Under the pieces are notes generated by a model, which saw nothing but the letters and a program-made list of their open reading frames with translations, was not told where the DNA came from and did not search any database. From NCBI GenBank assembly GCA_025618425.1, contig CM046846.1, forward strand, positions 26,976,499 to 27,040,498: DNA of 64,000 nt, written 5' to 3'. The position numbers were made by a program, and so were the translations under genes. The first letter of the stretch is position 1, and each line of letters opens with the position of its first letter. Positions 9,500 to 24,132 of this stretch are shown piece after piece. This DNA is from Heliocidaris tuberculata (taxonomy: Eukaryota; Echinodermata; Echinoidea; Camarodonta; Echinometridae).

Positions 9500-12400
9500 C
9501 TACTGACTCTGCAAGAAGAGAGCAGCACCAGTCTGTATCCAGTGATCTTGCTCTCCCCCACATGGTAGTACAAGGTGAGTGACAATCTTCTCCCTCTGTT
9601 CTGTGAAGTAGACTGGTAGTGAGATGCTCTCTGATGCATGGTAGGTGTTTGGAGTGTCCTGAGACGAGAGAAGGAGTATTCACCATTAAGTCAATAATAA
9701 TAATTATAACAATTACAACACTAATTTCTTAAATATCGCATATCACAAATATAGCAATGTCCCTGTGCCCTTCCAAAGAGCTCGGAATTATTATCCCAGC
9801 TCTAGCCAAGCTGTCCTATATTAAAGGCAGTGAAGCATTCAAGGAATTTCTTCCTACCACTACCGATTTACTTCACCTGGGTCATGTGTGCCAAATCTTG
9901 ATTATATAAGTGTCTTGCCAAACCACATCAGAGTTGAGGCAGGGATTTGAACCTCATACCTTGTGATCCTCTTACCTTGTGATCCACAGACTCATCCATT
10001 AGACCAAAACACCTCTACAATAAAGGATGTAAAACCAGAGTCTTTTGTGACCTGAGACATTGGAAAATTGCATTGCCTTTCAGGCATGCGATTCATCTTC
10101 AAAGACAAGTGATATAAAAATCCTTACTGAGAATAAGAGCCTACTTTTTTTTTTTTTTGTCTTGATCGAGCTACAGTGCAACTTGTATGTAAAGACCATT
10201 CAAGGGAGAAGAACTGTGGTCTTTATAACCATGTAATCTTTACTTACAAGTTACTTTAATTCAGGTGTCAATGAGAAACACTTCACAGGAAACAGAAATT
10301 GTGGTCTTTATAAACAGGTGGTCTTTCCATACATGTCATGGTCACTGCAACAGGTTTTATTGTACTCATTTCCGTTTTCTGAATAGTGGTAGTATATTGT
10401 GGCAGATACAAGCCACTGAGATTTACCTTCAGGACCCAGGCTACACTGCATGATGGTACAGAGCAGACGCTAGGCGAATCTCTCTGGTTCTCTGAAAGCC
10501 TCTGCCCATCAAACGTACAACCCTCCAGCTGCAGGCCTCCAATCTGTAAAGAATAAAAGAACATTGTTAGATTCATCAAACATAATTCCACCACAGTTTC
10601 ATACCTGCCAACATCTGAAAATAGAAAATCTTACTCTCATGTGCGCAAAGTGTACATCACAAGCGCGGAGCGTGAAGTCCCCGGCGGCCGGGGTCCAGCT
10701 CCAAGTCTAATGCTGTAGATGCTTTCTGGTGCTATTAGGCTTAGCCTTATTTTTTGACATATGACCTCACTGAATGAGTCATATTTTAATGATAAAGATC
10801 ATGAATATTTTGGCTTAATGAGCTTCTTTTCATTGCATCTAACATTTATAAAGACCGGTATGTGTGTGTGTGTGTATAGTCACAAAGTCAAATTTCCCTG
10901 AAACTGATATGGAAAAATGCTCCTTTTTGAAATTCCATGACATTTAAGAAATATCCTGACCATATGCAGTCAATCATAGATAAATGAAAAAAACCCTACG
11001 ATGAAGCTAAAGAGTTTTAAAAAAAAAAAAAATGCTTGGTCATGAAGAACTTTTCTAAGTTTCTACCAGTAATCAAGAAAAGCTAGGCCGCTAGGGCTGG
11101 GGAAGAAGTCCGCCTGGTCCTGCTGGAATTTACTTTCCAGCAGGTTTTCTTGCTCACTGTTTTACATCAATTAGACAATAAAATACTAATTCTACATTAC
11201 CTGGATCATGGAAAATGACGATTAAACTCAATTTGGACTCATTTCTAAAAGCTACAACTACTTCTTGAAGGCCGAAAACCAGTACTCGGGTTTGTGATTT
11301 CTGATCGCGCGATCGATCTAACAACATGTAGCAGACAGCTTATGTATGCATGATATGCATACTGCATTGCACTGTACTGTGCATGCACTCTGCCAGCGCA
11401 AAGAGGGTACATTGAAAAGATAATCCACTTGAACAGTCCCTATGCAGTATAACACACACACATGTGAATGCATATACGATATGTACAAATTTTTTTTTTT
11501 TCCTTCCGAACGTAAAAATCGTACTGGTACGATTTTTCACCCTTTTTTGAGGGAAAAATCGGAACGAATACGACAAAATCGGACTGGTTGGCAGGTATGC
11601 AGTTTCGTCCATTAAATGTAAAAGCCATTAGCTGTGATCTTCCAATCTGTAGAACTTTGTGTGTTACAGAATGGAAGAGTATTGCAAGAGTTGTAATAAT
11701 TCTTGGAGATGCAAAGGAGCTTGATCAAGTTTTCATAAACTGTTCCTGAGTTAAGTCCTCAATAACCGTCATCCTTCCCCAATATAATTTCGAAGATGGA
11801 ATTCCTCGTTCTCAGGAGAAATTCTACCAATTAAAAGATTAGCAAATGAAGTTAGGAATGAATATCGAGTATATGTTAAATCGATCTCATATGCTCAATT
11901 ATATATATTCAACTAAAGCTCTTCATTTTCATTCCATGTGACGGGCATGTGTATTGTGTCTGAAAGGCCTACTATGCATATAAATGCAAGGATATCAATT
12001 TTTTTTTACTCCAGTTAGCACAAAACCCTTCTGGTAAATAATCATGAGTTACCTTTGTTATATATATGATTCTTAATATCTTTTTTGGGTGATAAAAATG
12101 AAAGAATGGAATGATGATGTCGATTCTCACCTTGACTTGGTATTTAGCTCCAGAGATGTTTCCAGACCAACGGCAAGCAAACTTGAGGCTGTCCATTGAT
12201 GTCTTGGAATCCCTGTCAAAGAATTAGCATTTATAGCATGTATTCATCTAAAGATCATTCAAGTAACTACTTGATGGAGTTGTGAGGCAGATGAAATATG
12301 AGAGAGATATCATTTCTTAAAAACTATTATTGCAATCTCTCTATTAACATTTCATCTGTTTAGAGCCAGAAGGACGTTAATTCAGTGTATGGGTTAATGC

Positions 12401-15038
12401 CCTTCGGGCTCCAAACAGACGATCTTCACTTCAACATCAAGTAATAATATCCTAAAATATATCACAGATGCAATACAAATTAATTACTTTGTGGGTTGTT
12501 ATTTTCGATTCTGCCAATTTACAAACTAAGAAGAGCTTTCATCTTTCTTCATTGAAAAGGGACTCATGATGTGCTAAGTAACACTATTTGAATCAAAATG
12601 AACAAAGAATGTTGATTTCTTGATGAATTTTGAATCTCTTGCTTACCTTGCTGTTTGTTGCCTCAGTGCATTCAGGAAGGTGTCAGGGTGGAACAGCTCC
12701 GAGAGGTTGAGAGTATCTGAGAGGAGACTGTTTCTCTGAGCCTTCTCAACCCACCCCTGTATGGCCATGGTACGGCTCACTATGGTCTTGAGATACAACA
12801 CAGGATCCTCTGGACCCTCCCACTTGCTCTGCCAGGATAGGGGTGTCTGTGGAATGAGGGATAACTTGCAAAATTTAATGTTTTCTAATAAGAAGAAATG
12901 CTCTACCCATAAACCTTTCTTTGAACATTTGTCTTATTCTTTCACAATAGGCATGTAAATTTGTTTCTCAAAGCTTTTTTTTATTATTCCATTTGCATGA
13001 ATTCTACTTCTTTTTACAACGAACAAGCAAGTTTTTACACAACTATTCTTAAGGTATTAGGTCATGAGACTTGCAGACTGTCTAGCTTAGTACGGAAATG
13101 TATGATGGAATTATATGTAAACTATGCAAGACTTAAGGAAAATTCTGAACAGATCATAACATGTACCCAAACAGAATTTAGAATATGCTTAGAAATATAT
13201 TTCTGAGGGGCTACAAGGGTGTTAGGTCATATCATTCATATGATATCCTTTTGGCTTCAAGCAGATGATTCCCCCACATGCATCATATTATTACCAGCTA
13301 TATTGGGAATAATCAACCTACTACAATGTTTATATGTAAATTAGACAGCACATTAAATTGAACCCTCTATTTCTACAGATCTGACTCCCTCTCGCCAAAG
13401 CCCAACTGACCTCTTGCTTGAGAAGGTCACCGGCAAGATTCTGCACCTCACTGGTCAGCAGGGAGGTCCCTCGGATGACCTTACTGAGGGCTGCCAGGGT
13501 TGAGTGGACAGACTGGACCAGCTGGAGGGCGTTGTACCTCTCGAGCTGGATGAAGGAGTCGATGGGTCCCTGGGTGCCGCTTCGGTCACTCGGTGGCTGG
13601 GCCTTGGTCTGGATCAGGTTGGCACCCTGTTGTGAATGAGATTAGATGGTTGGTGTGAAAGAGGGTCGGATGTTTGTATTTTGGATAGATTCCAGTGTGA
13701 ATGTGACTAGATGGTAAATATAAAAGGGGTCAGATTTGTATTCAGGTTAGATTCCAGTATGAATGTGATTAGATGGTTGTATAAAAGGGGTCAGATTTGT
13801 ATTCAGGTGTGAGTCCTGTGTGAAGGGGATTAGATGGTTGGTGTGAAAGAGGTCTGATGTTTGATATAAGGCTGTAGCCATTTGCGAACAGATTATATTG
13901 TGGGTGTGAAAGAGCGGTTAGATGTTCAGATTCTAATTAGCACGACAACTTAAAATGAAAACAAACACTGGCATTCACTGTTTGCTAGTGTAAACAGCAT
14001 AGTACAAGATGCCACTATGGCCTATCCTGACTAATTTACAACATTTTCATTTTGAGGAAACAGAGTTGAAATCCTGACAGGAGGCCTTTGTAAAGAGGTG
14101 GCCACTATAAACAAGTTTGACTGTACCTGGTTTAGTTTCTTCCAGAGGGTCAGGATAGGGCCGAGCTCTGTGTTCCACTTCTCCGTGTCAAACTTCTCGG
14201 CCGCCTCGTCAGACCGACGCAGGACCTTGAGCTGGGAGATGACCTGTCCACTGATGATCCTTTGGGAGGAACGCTCTATGTTGGCTGGTAGACCAAAGAA
14301 GGACGGCTTGTCATCGTCTGGGAACTTGGACACCAACTCGGTGAAGTCCTGTTATGTTGTAGAGATAGGAGAAAAATGGAAGTTAATATCATGTTGATAG
14401 CTTGACCAAAAAAAGAGGGATTGTCATCGTCAGGGGACTTGGATACCAACTCAGTGAAGTCCTGTTACAAGATCAAGAGACAAATAGAAGTAGAAATCAT
14501 CCAAATAATTGACCTTTGTTAGGTTGACTAGCTGTCCCCCCATCTCTCTGTCCCCCTCTCCCCCTTGAAATTTTGTACTGCTTCCTTTTTGTCTCCATTT
14601 TCTATTTTGCACCAACTTAGTGATTTCAATTTCATGCAATGGAAATCAGTGAAATGAAATTGTTTCGGTAAAAGCTGTAATACTCCCCAGTGGAGGGGAG
14701 AGTTTACCACATTTCTGAGCACTGCTTAACAAAGCTTCTCAAAAGTTTTGTCACACCCATGAAGTACTCGAGAAACATATTCAAGATAATCGTTCTGAAT
14801 AAATCTAGTGGTAAAAAGGGGGTCAAGTTGCATACCTTGTAATAAGAAGATACCGGGATGCTGTTTCCTCCAGGTATCTTTTTAGACCTACGAGCACTGC
14901 TCCCTCCAAGCATCTCTTTGTTGAAGTACTGAGCTAAGTAGGACCTCAGTACACGCATGTCAAAGGGATTGTCCACACGGCCGCCATAGATGGCATTCTC
15001 AAACAGCCCATAAATGAACTCAAACTGGACTTCTTTGC
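9500..15038 (-). CDS. DYNC2H1: DYNC2H1 exons 66-72: C-terminal domain and stop
   Basis: Exons: 14836-15038, 14127-14348, 13411-13626, 12647-12846, 12131-12212, 10427-10543, 9500-9658. The C-terminal domain lies under the AAA ring and influences run length and force. Markers are [107 protein letters not shown] and [18 protein letters not shown], ending LQSQ and TAG (9500-9502 on the plus strand). Three of these exons (65, 67, 68) have local intronic copies of their ends. Confidence 0.96.
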
Positions 15039-18000
15039 CTGTATGTAGAGAGAGAGAAATTTCACAAAAACATCATTTTCATGTTTAAAGATGAAATTTT
15101 AGAAAAGAGTTTGTCAAGTTTGTCAACAGAGTTTCCATTTTGGCCTAATTCTATGCAATAGAAAAACATTTATATGACTCCTCAGAAGCCCTTTTTATAC
15201 CTGCCATCGATCAGCTAAACAAGTGCAAAAGTTGCTGCTTTTTTATAGACATACTACCGACAGCAGCAGATATGAACAGGTACCACCTAATAATGAGGTA
15301 TTTCGCTTCCTGCTATTTACACTTATTTTGCGGCTTTATTCCCTGCAGGGAATGCGGGAAGGTAAGGTATTAGTACTGATATGTGGCAAATTAGACAAAA
15401 GTTAGACTAAAACTGGACTAAAGTTGGACTAACATTGGACAAAGTTGGACCAAAATTGAACTGACCTTTTCCATGGCACAGCCTATCAATGATGTCTGCA
15501 CCAGCTCTGAGGTCTGACATGGAGAACTCGTAGAACTTGGTCCAGCCCTGTGGGATGAAGTTCCTTCTCTCCTGGCAGATAGCATGAAACCAGGCCAGAG
15601 CAAAGAGAGCCTGGGCACGGACCACATTGTTCTCTCTACCGATGAACTCGGGGGTCCAGGAATCATAGCTCCGCAGCAGGTTCTTCTTGATCCCTGGTGG
15701 AGCCTAGAGTGAGAGAGGGAGAAGGGGACTAGAGGTAAGAATATTGAATATTTCTTGAGCACCTGTTAGGACCTCGTTTTCATCCATGATGGCAAATCTG
15801 AAATCCTGAGAACTATTTTTTGCTCCTTGGAAATTATTAGTGGCCCTTTTCTGCAAATTTAGTACAACACTATATCCCCCTTAAAATAAAAATGCTCTAG
15901 AAATATCTCTGCAAATAATGACAGATAAAGGCAAGAATACATTAAAAGCCTTACCTCATAAGTGATCTTGAGACTTGACTGGAGAAGGATTGTTGGAAAC
16001 TTAGGATGACTCTCAGCTGTCAGCCACAGCCGGAAGTTCTCATGAGGGCTCAATGCATTCATTTCCTATATAAAGTAACAAGATGGATTGCTCGACAGTA
16101 AAGAAGACACCACAAAAATATAAACACAAGTGTGAATAAAAATGTAATATCCTGTCCAAATCTCTAAGTTTAATCATATGATTATAGACGATTTAGAAAG
16201 ATTTGTAACATTTACGATACTACATGACACATATAAAAAAAAAACCTGCATGGCACATATGAAGTAAAAAAATATCCCTAGGTCAAAGACCAGTTGTTTA
16301 TCCTTCATCACTGACCTTCTCTAGAACAGGCAGCCAAGCAGTGACTAGATGAAGGTTCTTCAGACAGAGCCATTCTCCGTTACGTGAGCATTCGTGAAGG
16401 AGCTGCATAGCAATGTCAGCTTGACCCTGGCCCATGGCAACCTATGAATACAATGGTTAAAAATAGAGAAATATACATGGAGCTTGAAATCAAAGGTGTG
16501 GGATCATCGAGATGTTGCCTGACTCTTAAATCAGTAAACCCTTAAAATAGCCGTGGCAGCAAAATAAAAATTATTTACAGTTAAATAGAAGGCAAGTTGG
16601 GGTGAAAAAAATTAGCTGTATGAGATATAAAAATGTGAAGCACACATGCTGATGTCATTTTATTTCATTTTTTAAAAGAGTAATTAAGTATGTCATATGT
16701 TAACAAGGCTTAATTGATCCAGATTCAGTTCCCATCTGAATCACTGCCTCATTGGCATGACGATTACTCTGTATTTGCTACTTTGTACCCAGGAAAGAAC
16801 AAGGGAGCAGTGAAATACGTTGCAAAAAGCTATTGTGATTACCCACAATTGATGTACTTGTACAGAAAACATGCTTGTAAGAAGAGAGGGTGGACATATT
16901 GAGGAAGGCTTAAAATAATGAACAGGATAATGAAAACTGGTTGGTCTTGCTCCTCTGTCAACTTTCATGGCTATTTGAAGGAAATTAATGATCAGCTTGG
17001 AATAAGACCATCTACATGTAGATGCACCGAAAAAAACATATTTCCACATAAACAAAAACCTTGAACCAACAACAATGCGTATTAACATCAAAACTGGGAC
17101 TACATACATGAATAGCTACTCTTGCCTTATTATCTAAGATGCACAGCCAGTTTGGTGCAACAAAGATAGTGTTAAAATTTAACCATAGTTTCCCTGCACC
17201 TGATTACCCATCAAAGTAAGTAATTGTACCATAGCATACATGTATTTTTAGTAACTGACCTCATGGTAATGCTCTGCTCCAATGACCTCTGCAGCGACCT
17301 CCTGCAGTTCCTGGGAGGGGTCAGCACCAGGAGAGATGATGATAAGAATTGGCTCACTGGGCACCGTGTCCTGGCATAGTCTCTTCAGGTTGATTGTTGG
17401 TGTGGTCAGTTCCTTCATGCCTGCAATCAAAATAGCACATAGAGGAGTCATGATGGCTTAGTGGCTAGAGCATTGGCCTCGAACACAGGAGATCCTGGGT
17501 TCGAATCCAAGTTGATGCCCTAGTGCTCTTTAGTATATCAATTCATTATTCCTAAATTACCAAGTCCCTTGGTAGATCCTACAGCTGTAGACTTCCTAGT
17601 TACATAAATATAATCATATAATCATCAATCAATCAATCAAAAAGTTTATGTAACTTACCTAGACCTCTCTGAGCAAAGAAGGTCATTGCACTTTGCAGTC
17701 TATCAGGTCGAATGGTTTGTATTAGCAGAAGCTGTAAGAAAAGAGAGCAGACAGAATAAAATAAAATAAATTAAATCCTATCCATACATTCAACTCTTCA
17801 CAATAACTCTAAATAATTCAAGTCGATTTTGCCACAGAGACAAAAAATAGAGCCTACATTTTGTAAATTTTTTTTCTATTATAGAAAAATACCAAAATGA
17901 TGCTGAGAGGACATCCTTCAAGCTTAATCATCTCCGAGGAAGTCTGGAGAACATTGTCTCATTTGTAATGAAAATGAAAAGACTTAACTAGCTCTGTGTC

Positions 18001-21000
18001 TCTCTGTCTGTGATACTTGGGCTTCAGGTATATTTTTTCCCCACAATAGCAGCTTCAAGAGTCTATTTCGTAACCACTACACAGTTTAATTTTAGGAAAA
18101 TGCACTCCGGGCAACTATAAATCCAAAATCAGTTCAATTTAGCTGCCTCACAGGGCAACCGAGTCCAGAGCAGTGTCTCACAAAACTGTCAGAAGTACAA
18201 GTTCACCAACATCCCACAGCAACTGTGTGTTTTAACATAAAACACGTTTCAATGGGATATCAGCAAAGTTGTACTTGTAACGGTCTCGAGAAACGACGCC
18301 TGGTTATAGACAGTGGCGTAAATCCATTTTGAAATTCGGGGGGGGGGGGGGGGGGGGGGAGGAGGTCACCACATGATTTAACTTTTGTACCTGTCCAAAA
18401 TGTCTCAAAAAATTTTTCTGACAACCCCCCCCCCCCAAAAAAAAAAAAAAAAAAAAAAGGGTTATCACATTTTGGGGGTCTAGTTTTCATCCAAAATTCT
18501 CTGACAAGCAAAAAAAAAAAAGGTTATTCAAAAAGGTGGGGGGACATTTCCCCTGTCCCCCCCCCCCCCTGGATTTGCACCCATGGTTATATAGTCTCAC
18601 CTGCTGGAAAGGTGATATCTTCTTCTCTAGAGATGTAGGGAACTCATGCTCACACTGAGAGCTTCGGTTGAATTGACTCCAAAGACTATTGTCTGTCAGG
18701 CTCATGCTCTGGCTTACTGATGGGAAGGTAGCCTGTATGAAAACAGGATAGTGGGTAGAGAACCGAATGTTATCTGTTCAGTTAACAAAGTGATTCTTGA
18801 GGGTGTTGCCATTTCAATGGTAGGACCACCATCATGGCCATATAACTATACTGTATATCTTACAAACATGTTTAATGTTGCAACAGATTTTAGACTCTTA
18901 ATCTGGGGTTGATTAACTTACAAATTTACACATGTTTGGGATTGAACAAAAGAATTCTTGTGATCTGATATAAAGGGGTCACAATGGTTTTTTTTTCTTC
19001 AATACATATTATTAGAGAGGAAAGGCTCAGTGGGCATGGATCTGAGAGGTCCAAGATTCAAATGAGTCTTTGGAGAAGCTTTGAAAAATAAATTTAAAAT
19101 TTAAAATTAAAGTTACAGCCTTGGGTCCCTTGGTTGCTTACCTACTTGCCTTCTATACCATCAGGGGAGCGTTTCATCAAGCGTTTTGTCAGTGATTTTT
19201 ATCCGACAACTGTTATAAGCTACTGAAATCCTTGCATCTGATTGGCTGAGAGTAAATTTGTCGGATAGAATATCTGACAAGTCCTTTCATGAAACGCCCC
19301 CCACATGTAAATGTAAACCTCAATTACATTATCAATTATTCTGATTTTTCCCAAAGGAATGTATAAGTTACTGATTTAATGAAAAGTCTATGTATAAAGT
19401 TGGTAAGGCTAATGTCATGCATCTATTTCACCTAACAGCAATGGCATCCAAGTCTTTCTTACCATAAATGAAGCTAGTGCCTTGTGCCTGTCCTGATCCA
19501 CCCAAGAGGGCATTGAACCGCTGCCCTGCTCACGGACATCAGCCACAATCTGACCCAGGAAGGCTTCCCACTCCTGAGAGACAACATGGGAAAAATACAA
19601 CACAATATGATACATTGAGAGTATTAGATGGATTATACAGTATGTTATGAAATAATTGGTACTATCATAACACCACTTTAACTATTCTGATTTTCTTCCT
19701 TATAAAATATCCCCAAAATGTGTAGTGTCAAGATTTCAAAAGAACTATTGAAAATTCATTTTCAGATGGTAAAATGCAATCAAGCAGCAATCAGCAAAGA
19801 AAGAGCTACTGAAAGAAAAAGAGAGATTGAATAAAGAAATAAAAATTGAAAAAAAAAAGTGTATAAAAAGCAACAGAAGAAATAGGTGTCAGAAATAGGG
19901 ACAGAGATAAAAGGAAAAGGGGAAAGACAGTGTGAGAGAGAGAGAGAGAGAGGATTAGATACTGGTGACTGAAGATTGGTTGCGACAATAAGTTTGAATA
20001 GCATTGTAATGTTGTAATGGGGGGGGGGGGTATACATGTATGTTATGTCTGCAATAGAGATCTATATCAGTATTACAAAAATTTGCTTATTTCTACATCC
20101 TCAGTGCACACTCATGTCCCACTGCTTTGAGCAAACTGCTCGACACATAAGCTCCCAAAATGAACTCACATTTTCCTTGAAGTGGCTAGGATGCATGCCG
20201 TGGACCAGGTGAAGAGCAAACATAAGTCTATCGGCCTTGAAGAGAGACTGACACACATACTCATAGATGAGTGTTTGAAGAGATTTGATCAGCATCTGAA
20301 TTCGCATCTCAGTGCTGCTACCATCCTGAATTAGCAAAAAGCAAACATACATGTAAATTACCTGATTTAATCAATACCTTATTTCTGCAAAAGCACAGGC
20401 TTTGTATTCAAAGTCAAAGAGTACAGACCAATATATGTATCATCGATCTCTCTCCGCAAAAGGTAAACAACTTTAATTCTTTATCTACTTAATTAGTCGA
20501 CCAAAGTCAAGTGCGACAGTCAATTTTTGTCAAATGTAAAATGCTAGAACGTACACCCCAAAACAATGTTGCAGTCCAAAATGTCAATCAATAATGAATA
20601 AAGAGTTAAGCCAGGCAAGCATAAGGAGTGTGCAGCTATGTAACTTACCATCCTGCCTTGCAATGCCTTTGAGAAGAGACGAAGGAAGGCTCCCAGACTG
20701 AAGCGATACATGTTGTTGAGCTTGGCCAGGTCAGAGATCACAAAGAAGAGGGCGCTACCATTCTCGGCCAGGGGCAGATATGCAGCTCTCTCCTGTCGGC
20801 AAAGCAGAAATTAGAATTAATGGTTGCAGAGTTACAATCCATACTTGCAGAAAAGTAGGAATTAACAAATGAGATATTAACTTTCAGTAATATACATGCA
20901 CATTCCAAGGGTGTTTTTTTACAAATACATAAATCACCTGGTACACAAGTGAAAGGGACTTCAGGAAGAGAAATATCAATGGTAAAATCTGCAAGATGAT

Positions 21001-24000
21001 CAATTAAAGTATGTCTAAACATGTAAAAATTATTACATCATCAAAAATCACCTGGGGAGCTGTAATTTTCACATGAGTGTTTTACAGCAATGTACAACAA
21101 TAGTCTGATTTCCCACTTTCCTACTCAATTTAATGCTGACAAGTCAACTTCATACAAAAAGGAATATATCTTTTTTTACTCAAGATTATACATGCAAATC
21201 AACCAATTGCTAACTAAACCACTTTTATGTAAATTATATCTGAAAAGTTTCATTTAATACAGCATGTATTTTCAAGAGTCTGAATCAGTATATTTTTCAT
21301 CTTCAGTTGTGAATAGGTGAAAGGTCTAAAGGTTGAAGGTCTCACCTGATCCAATGATTCTTGAAGCTGAACTGATTCCACCAGGGATTGTGTGATGGTC
21401 TGACTGCTTTCTTTGGTCTTATTCAGGGACTCCAGAAGAGCCTTGTTCTCCAAGATGTTGCCTTCTGCCTTGGCTAAGGTCTGTAGAGAATAAGATTTAA
21501 GGTTTCCATTCAATTTTCAAGCTGAATTAAATTGAAAGGGCATAGAAACCTCTTGCAACTTTCATGATGCTTATTTTTAAAAATGAATATCCCACTGCTG
21601 GGCACTGCTTTACACACTGCACCATGCCTCACACACTCTGAAACTGATGAAACTAGTTCAGAGAAATGACCTTGCAAAATGATATAACAAACATCACAAG
21701 TCATCATCAAAGGCACTCCTCAACTGAAACTGACTTGAAAAATATCAGAGTGGATGTCTCACTTACGACCGACTTCTCTTAAAAACAACTTGGACTTCAT
21801 TACTGGTTAATTATTCAACTAGCCGTGCATTGCGACAATGGCATTACCAATATTACATATAGAGTATAACTCTGGGTGCATGATTTTATCTTTAGTTTTA
21901 AAGATGGAGATGACTGTTAAAAACAAGCATAGCATATGATTCAAGGTTTCTCTCTTATTCTACTATAAAGGTGAAGGCATCAAATCTAAATAAATATTGA
22001 GACTTTTATCTTATGTCAAGAAATAGTGGAAAACCATATCATCTTGAAATTCTTTAAAATACTACATATGTACAGAAAGGGAATTTGCTGAAATTTCATT
22101 TCGATTGCAGCTGCCAAAGATATCATCAAGCATGTTGAGCAAGACACTTACCTCTAACAAGCTTTCCTCTAGCTGGGCCAGCTGGATCTTGAGATCTTCC
22201 TCCTGTTTGAGAAGCTCTGTCTTCCTCACCTCCAACTCTGGCTTCTCATGTTGGATGGTGGCTGCTAGAAGCTACAACATAAATATATCAACAAACAAAC
22301 ATAAAGGGAGTGTTCTCTAAGGTATCTTCAAGAAATATAGTGCCACTTACATGTATAAGAGGGTTCCTGTAATTTCTATAAAAGTGAATCATATTTTTCT
22401 TGAGAATTCATTTCTTAATTCAATAAAAAGAATGTTTTTTACTCAGTTTTGGGTGTAGACAAACAGCAAATTTGCAAAAAAAAAATTTCGCTAAGTATTT
22501 TACTCCTAGTCTTAAAAAGCTAGCCAGCAGACTTTAGCTAATTATTTTGAAAGCTTTGACTAGCTGGCAATGGTTACCATAATATGACTGTCATTATAAG
22601 CTTGCAAATTATATAAGCGCACTTTTAATGCCTCCCAATAATACCCAGAATTTTGGATTGACTTTGTGACGTCACAAGAGCTATTAGTGAGTATTTCGTC
22701 TTGTATTTCTTACTAAAGTAAAATAAGTAGGTGTGATCTGAATAAGACTTTACTTAGCAAAACTAAATGCTAAATAAGTTATTGATTAAATCCTAGTATT
22801 GAATTGAAATGGACCCTGGCATTTCTTCAATATTGGCATGGTGGCAGCGGTGGGATAAAAATCCACATCATCAAATTGACTGGTAACTTGGTGCTTCTGG
22901 TGTCTTACCTGGCCAGTGAGACCAGCCCTGGTGGTGGTGAAGTTGACTTCAGAGACGATGGAAGCCGCATCGGGAGGGATCTCGGGGTTGGGATTCCTGG
23001 TCGTCATGAATAGACGGAAGTCTTCATGGTAGTCAATCACCTTGTCTCCGATCTGGACCACAAACCTGGGACCTATTTGTGGAATAAATATTGTCTGGTA
23101 AACTTTCTTTCCCCTAGCTTGAAAATTTAATTTAGTTCTATTCATTTGCTCAAGGACACTAACCCAGGCAGTGTCTGGTAGTGTCTAGCAAACTATCTTT
23201 TACAGAACTTTCTATTAAAAACTTAATATTTGTACTATTTTCTGTTTCTTTGTTCTGGACACTACCCCTTGAACAAGTAAACTATCCCTTTACAGACAAC
23301 TACCCTTTGACAAATACCATCTACAATCAAGTATAATACAGTAAAACCAGTACAGAAAGACTGTTCAAGTGGCAAACACAAAGTGGTCTTCTGTAACATA
23401 TGTTTCAAGGAGAAACATTTCAAGTGAAAAAAAAAAAATGTGGTCTTTCTACACAGGTGGTTGCTTAAGCAGATTTGACTGAATTCATGTGAAAAATTGT
23501 GAATTTTAGATTGTATTTTGGCGGATGAGATCAGCCCGGAGTGAATAAAGGACTGGTTCTTTTTTAGCAAGATGAATTTGTGTGTGATGAAAATAAAGAG
23601 TAAGTGATAATTTGGGGGAATTTCAGAGGAAAAAAAAAAAAAATTGAGGTGATACCTTGACTGATGAGATCAGCTCGGAGTAGAGGATAGAGGACAGGTT
23701 CAATCTTATCCATCTCCTGGATGATGAGAGTCTTTCCAAATCGAACTGCCAGCTCCAGGGCTGTAGAGAAGTTAGCATCCTGCACAGAGGAAGATAAAGA
23801 GTGTGTTATAACAGTGGGGATTTCACTGACAAGATTTAAAGAACAAGGTACACATTGAAAATAACAAGCAGGTGATGATAATGACGTTACACACCACTGT
23901 GCTGTATTCTCTTCCTAGAACTCCCAGTCATAGTTTTCCTTTTCAGCTTCTCTTCAACAACTTACGTGATTCTCTCTCTTCTCTCTCTCTCTCTCTCTCT

Positions 24001-24095
24001 TGGCCTCTCTTCTCTCTTCATCTCTCCCTTTCTTTCCCCACTCTCTTCCCCTGCTCCCATGTCCTTCAAATCCCCATTACATTTACTTTTCCACT

Positions 24096-24132
<37 letters not shown>

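Noticed and set aside
17449..17520. Functional tRNA gene
   Set aside because: A and B boxes are present but the stems do not pair properly and the sequence continues into a SINE body and ATCA tail.
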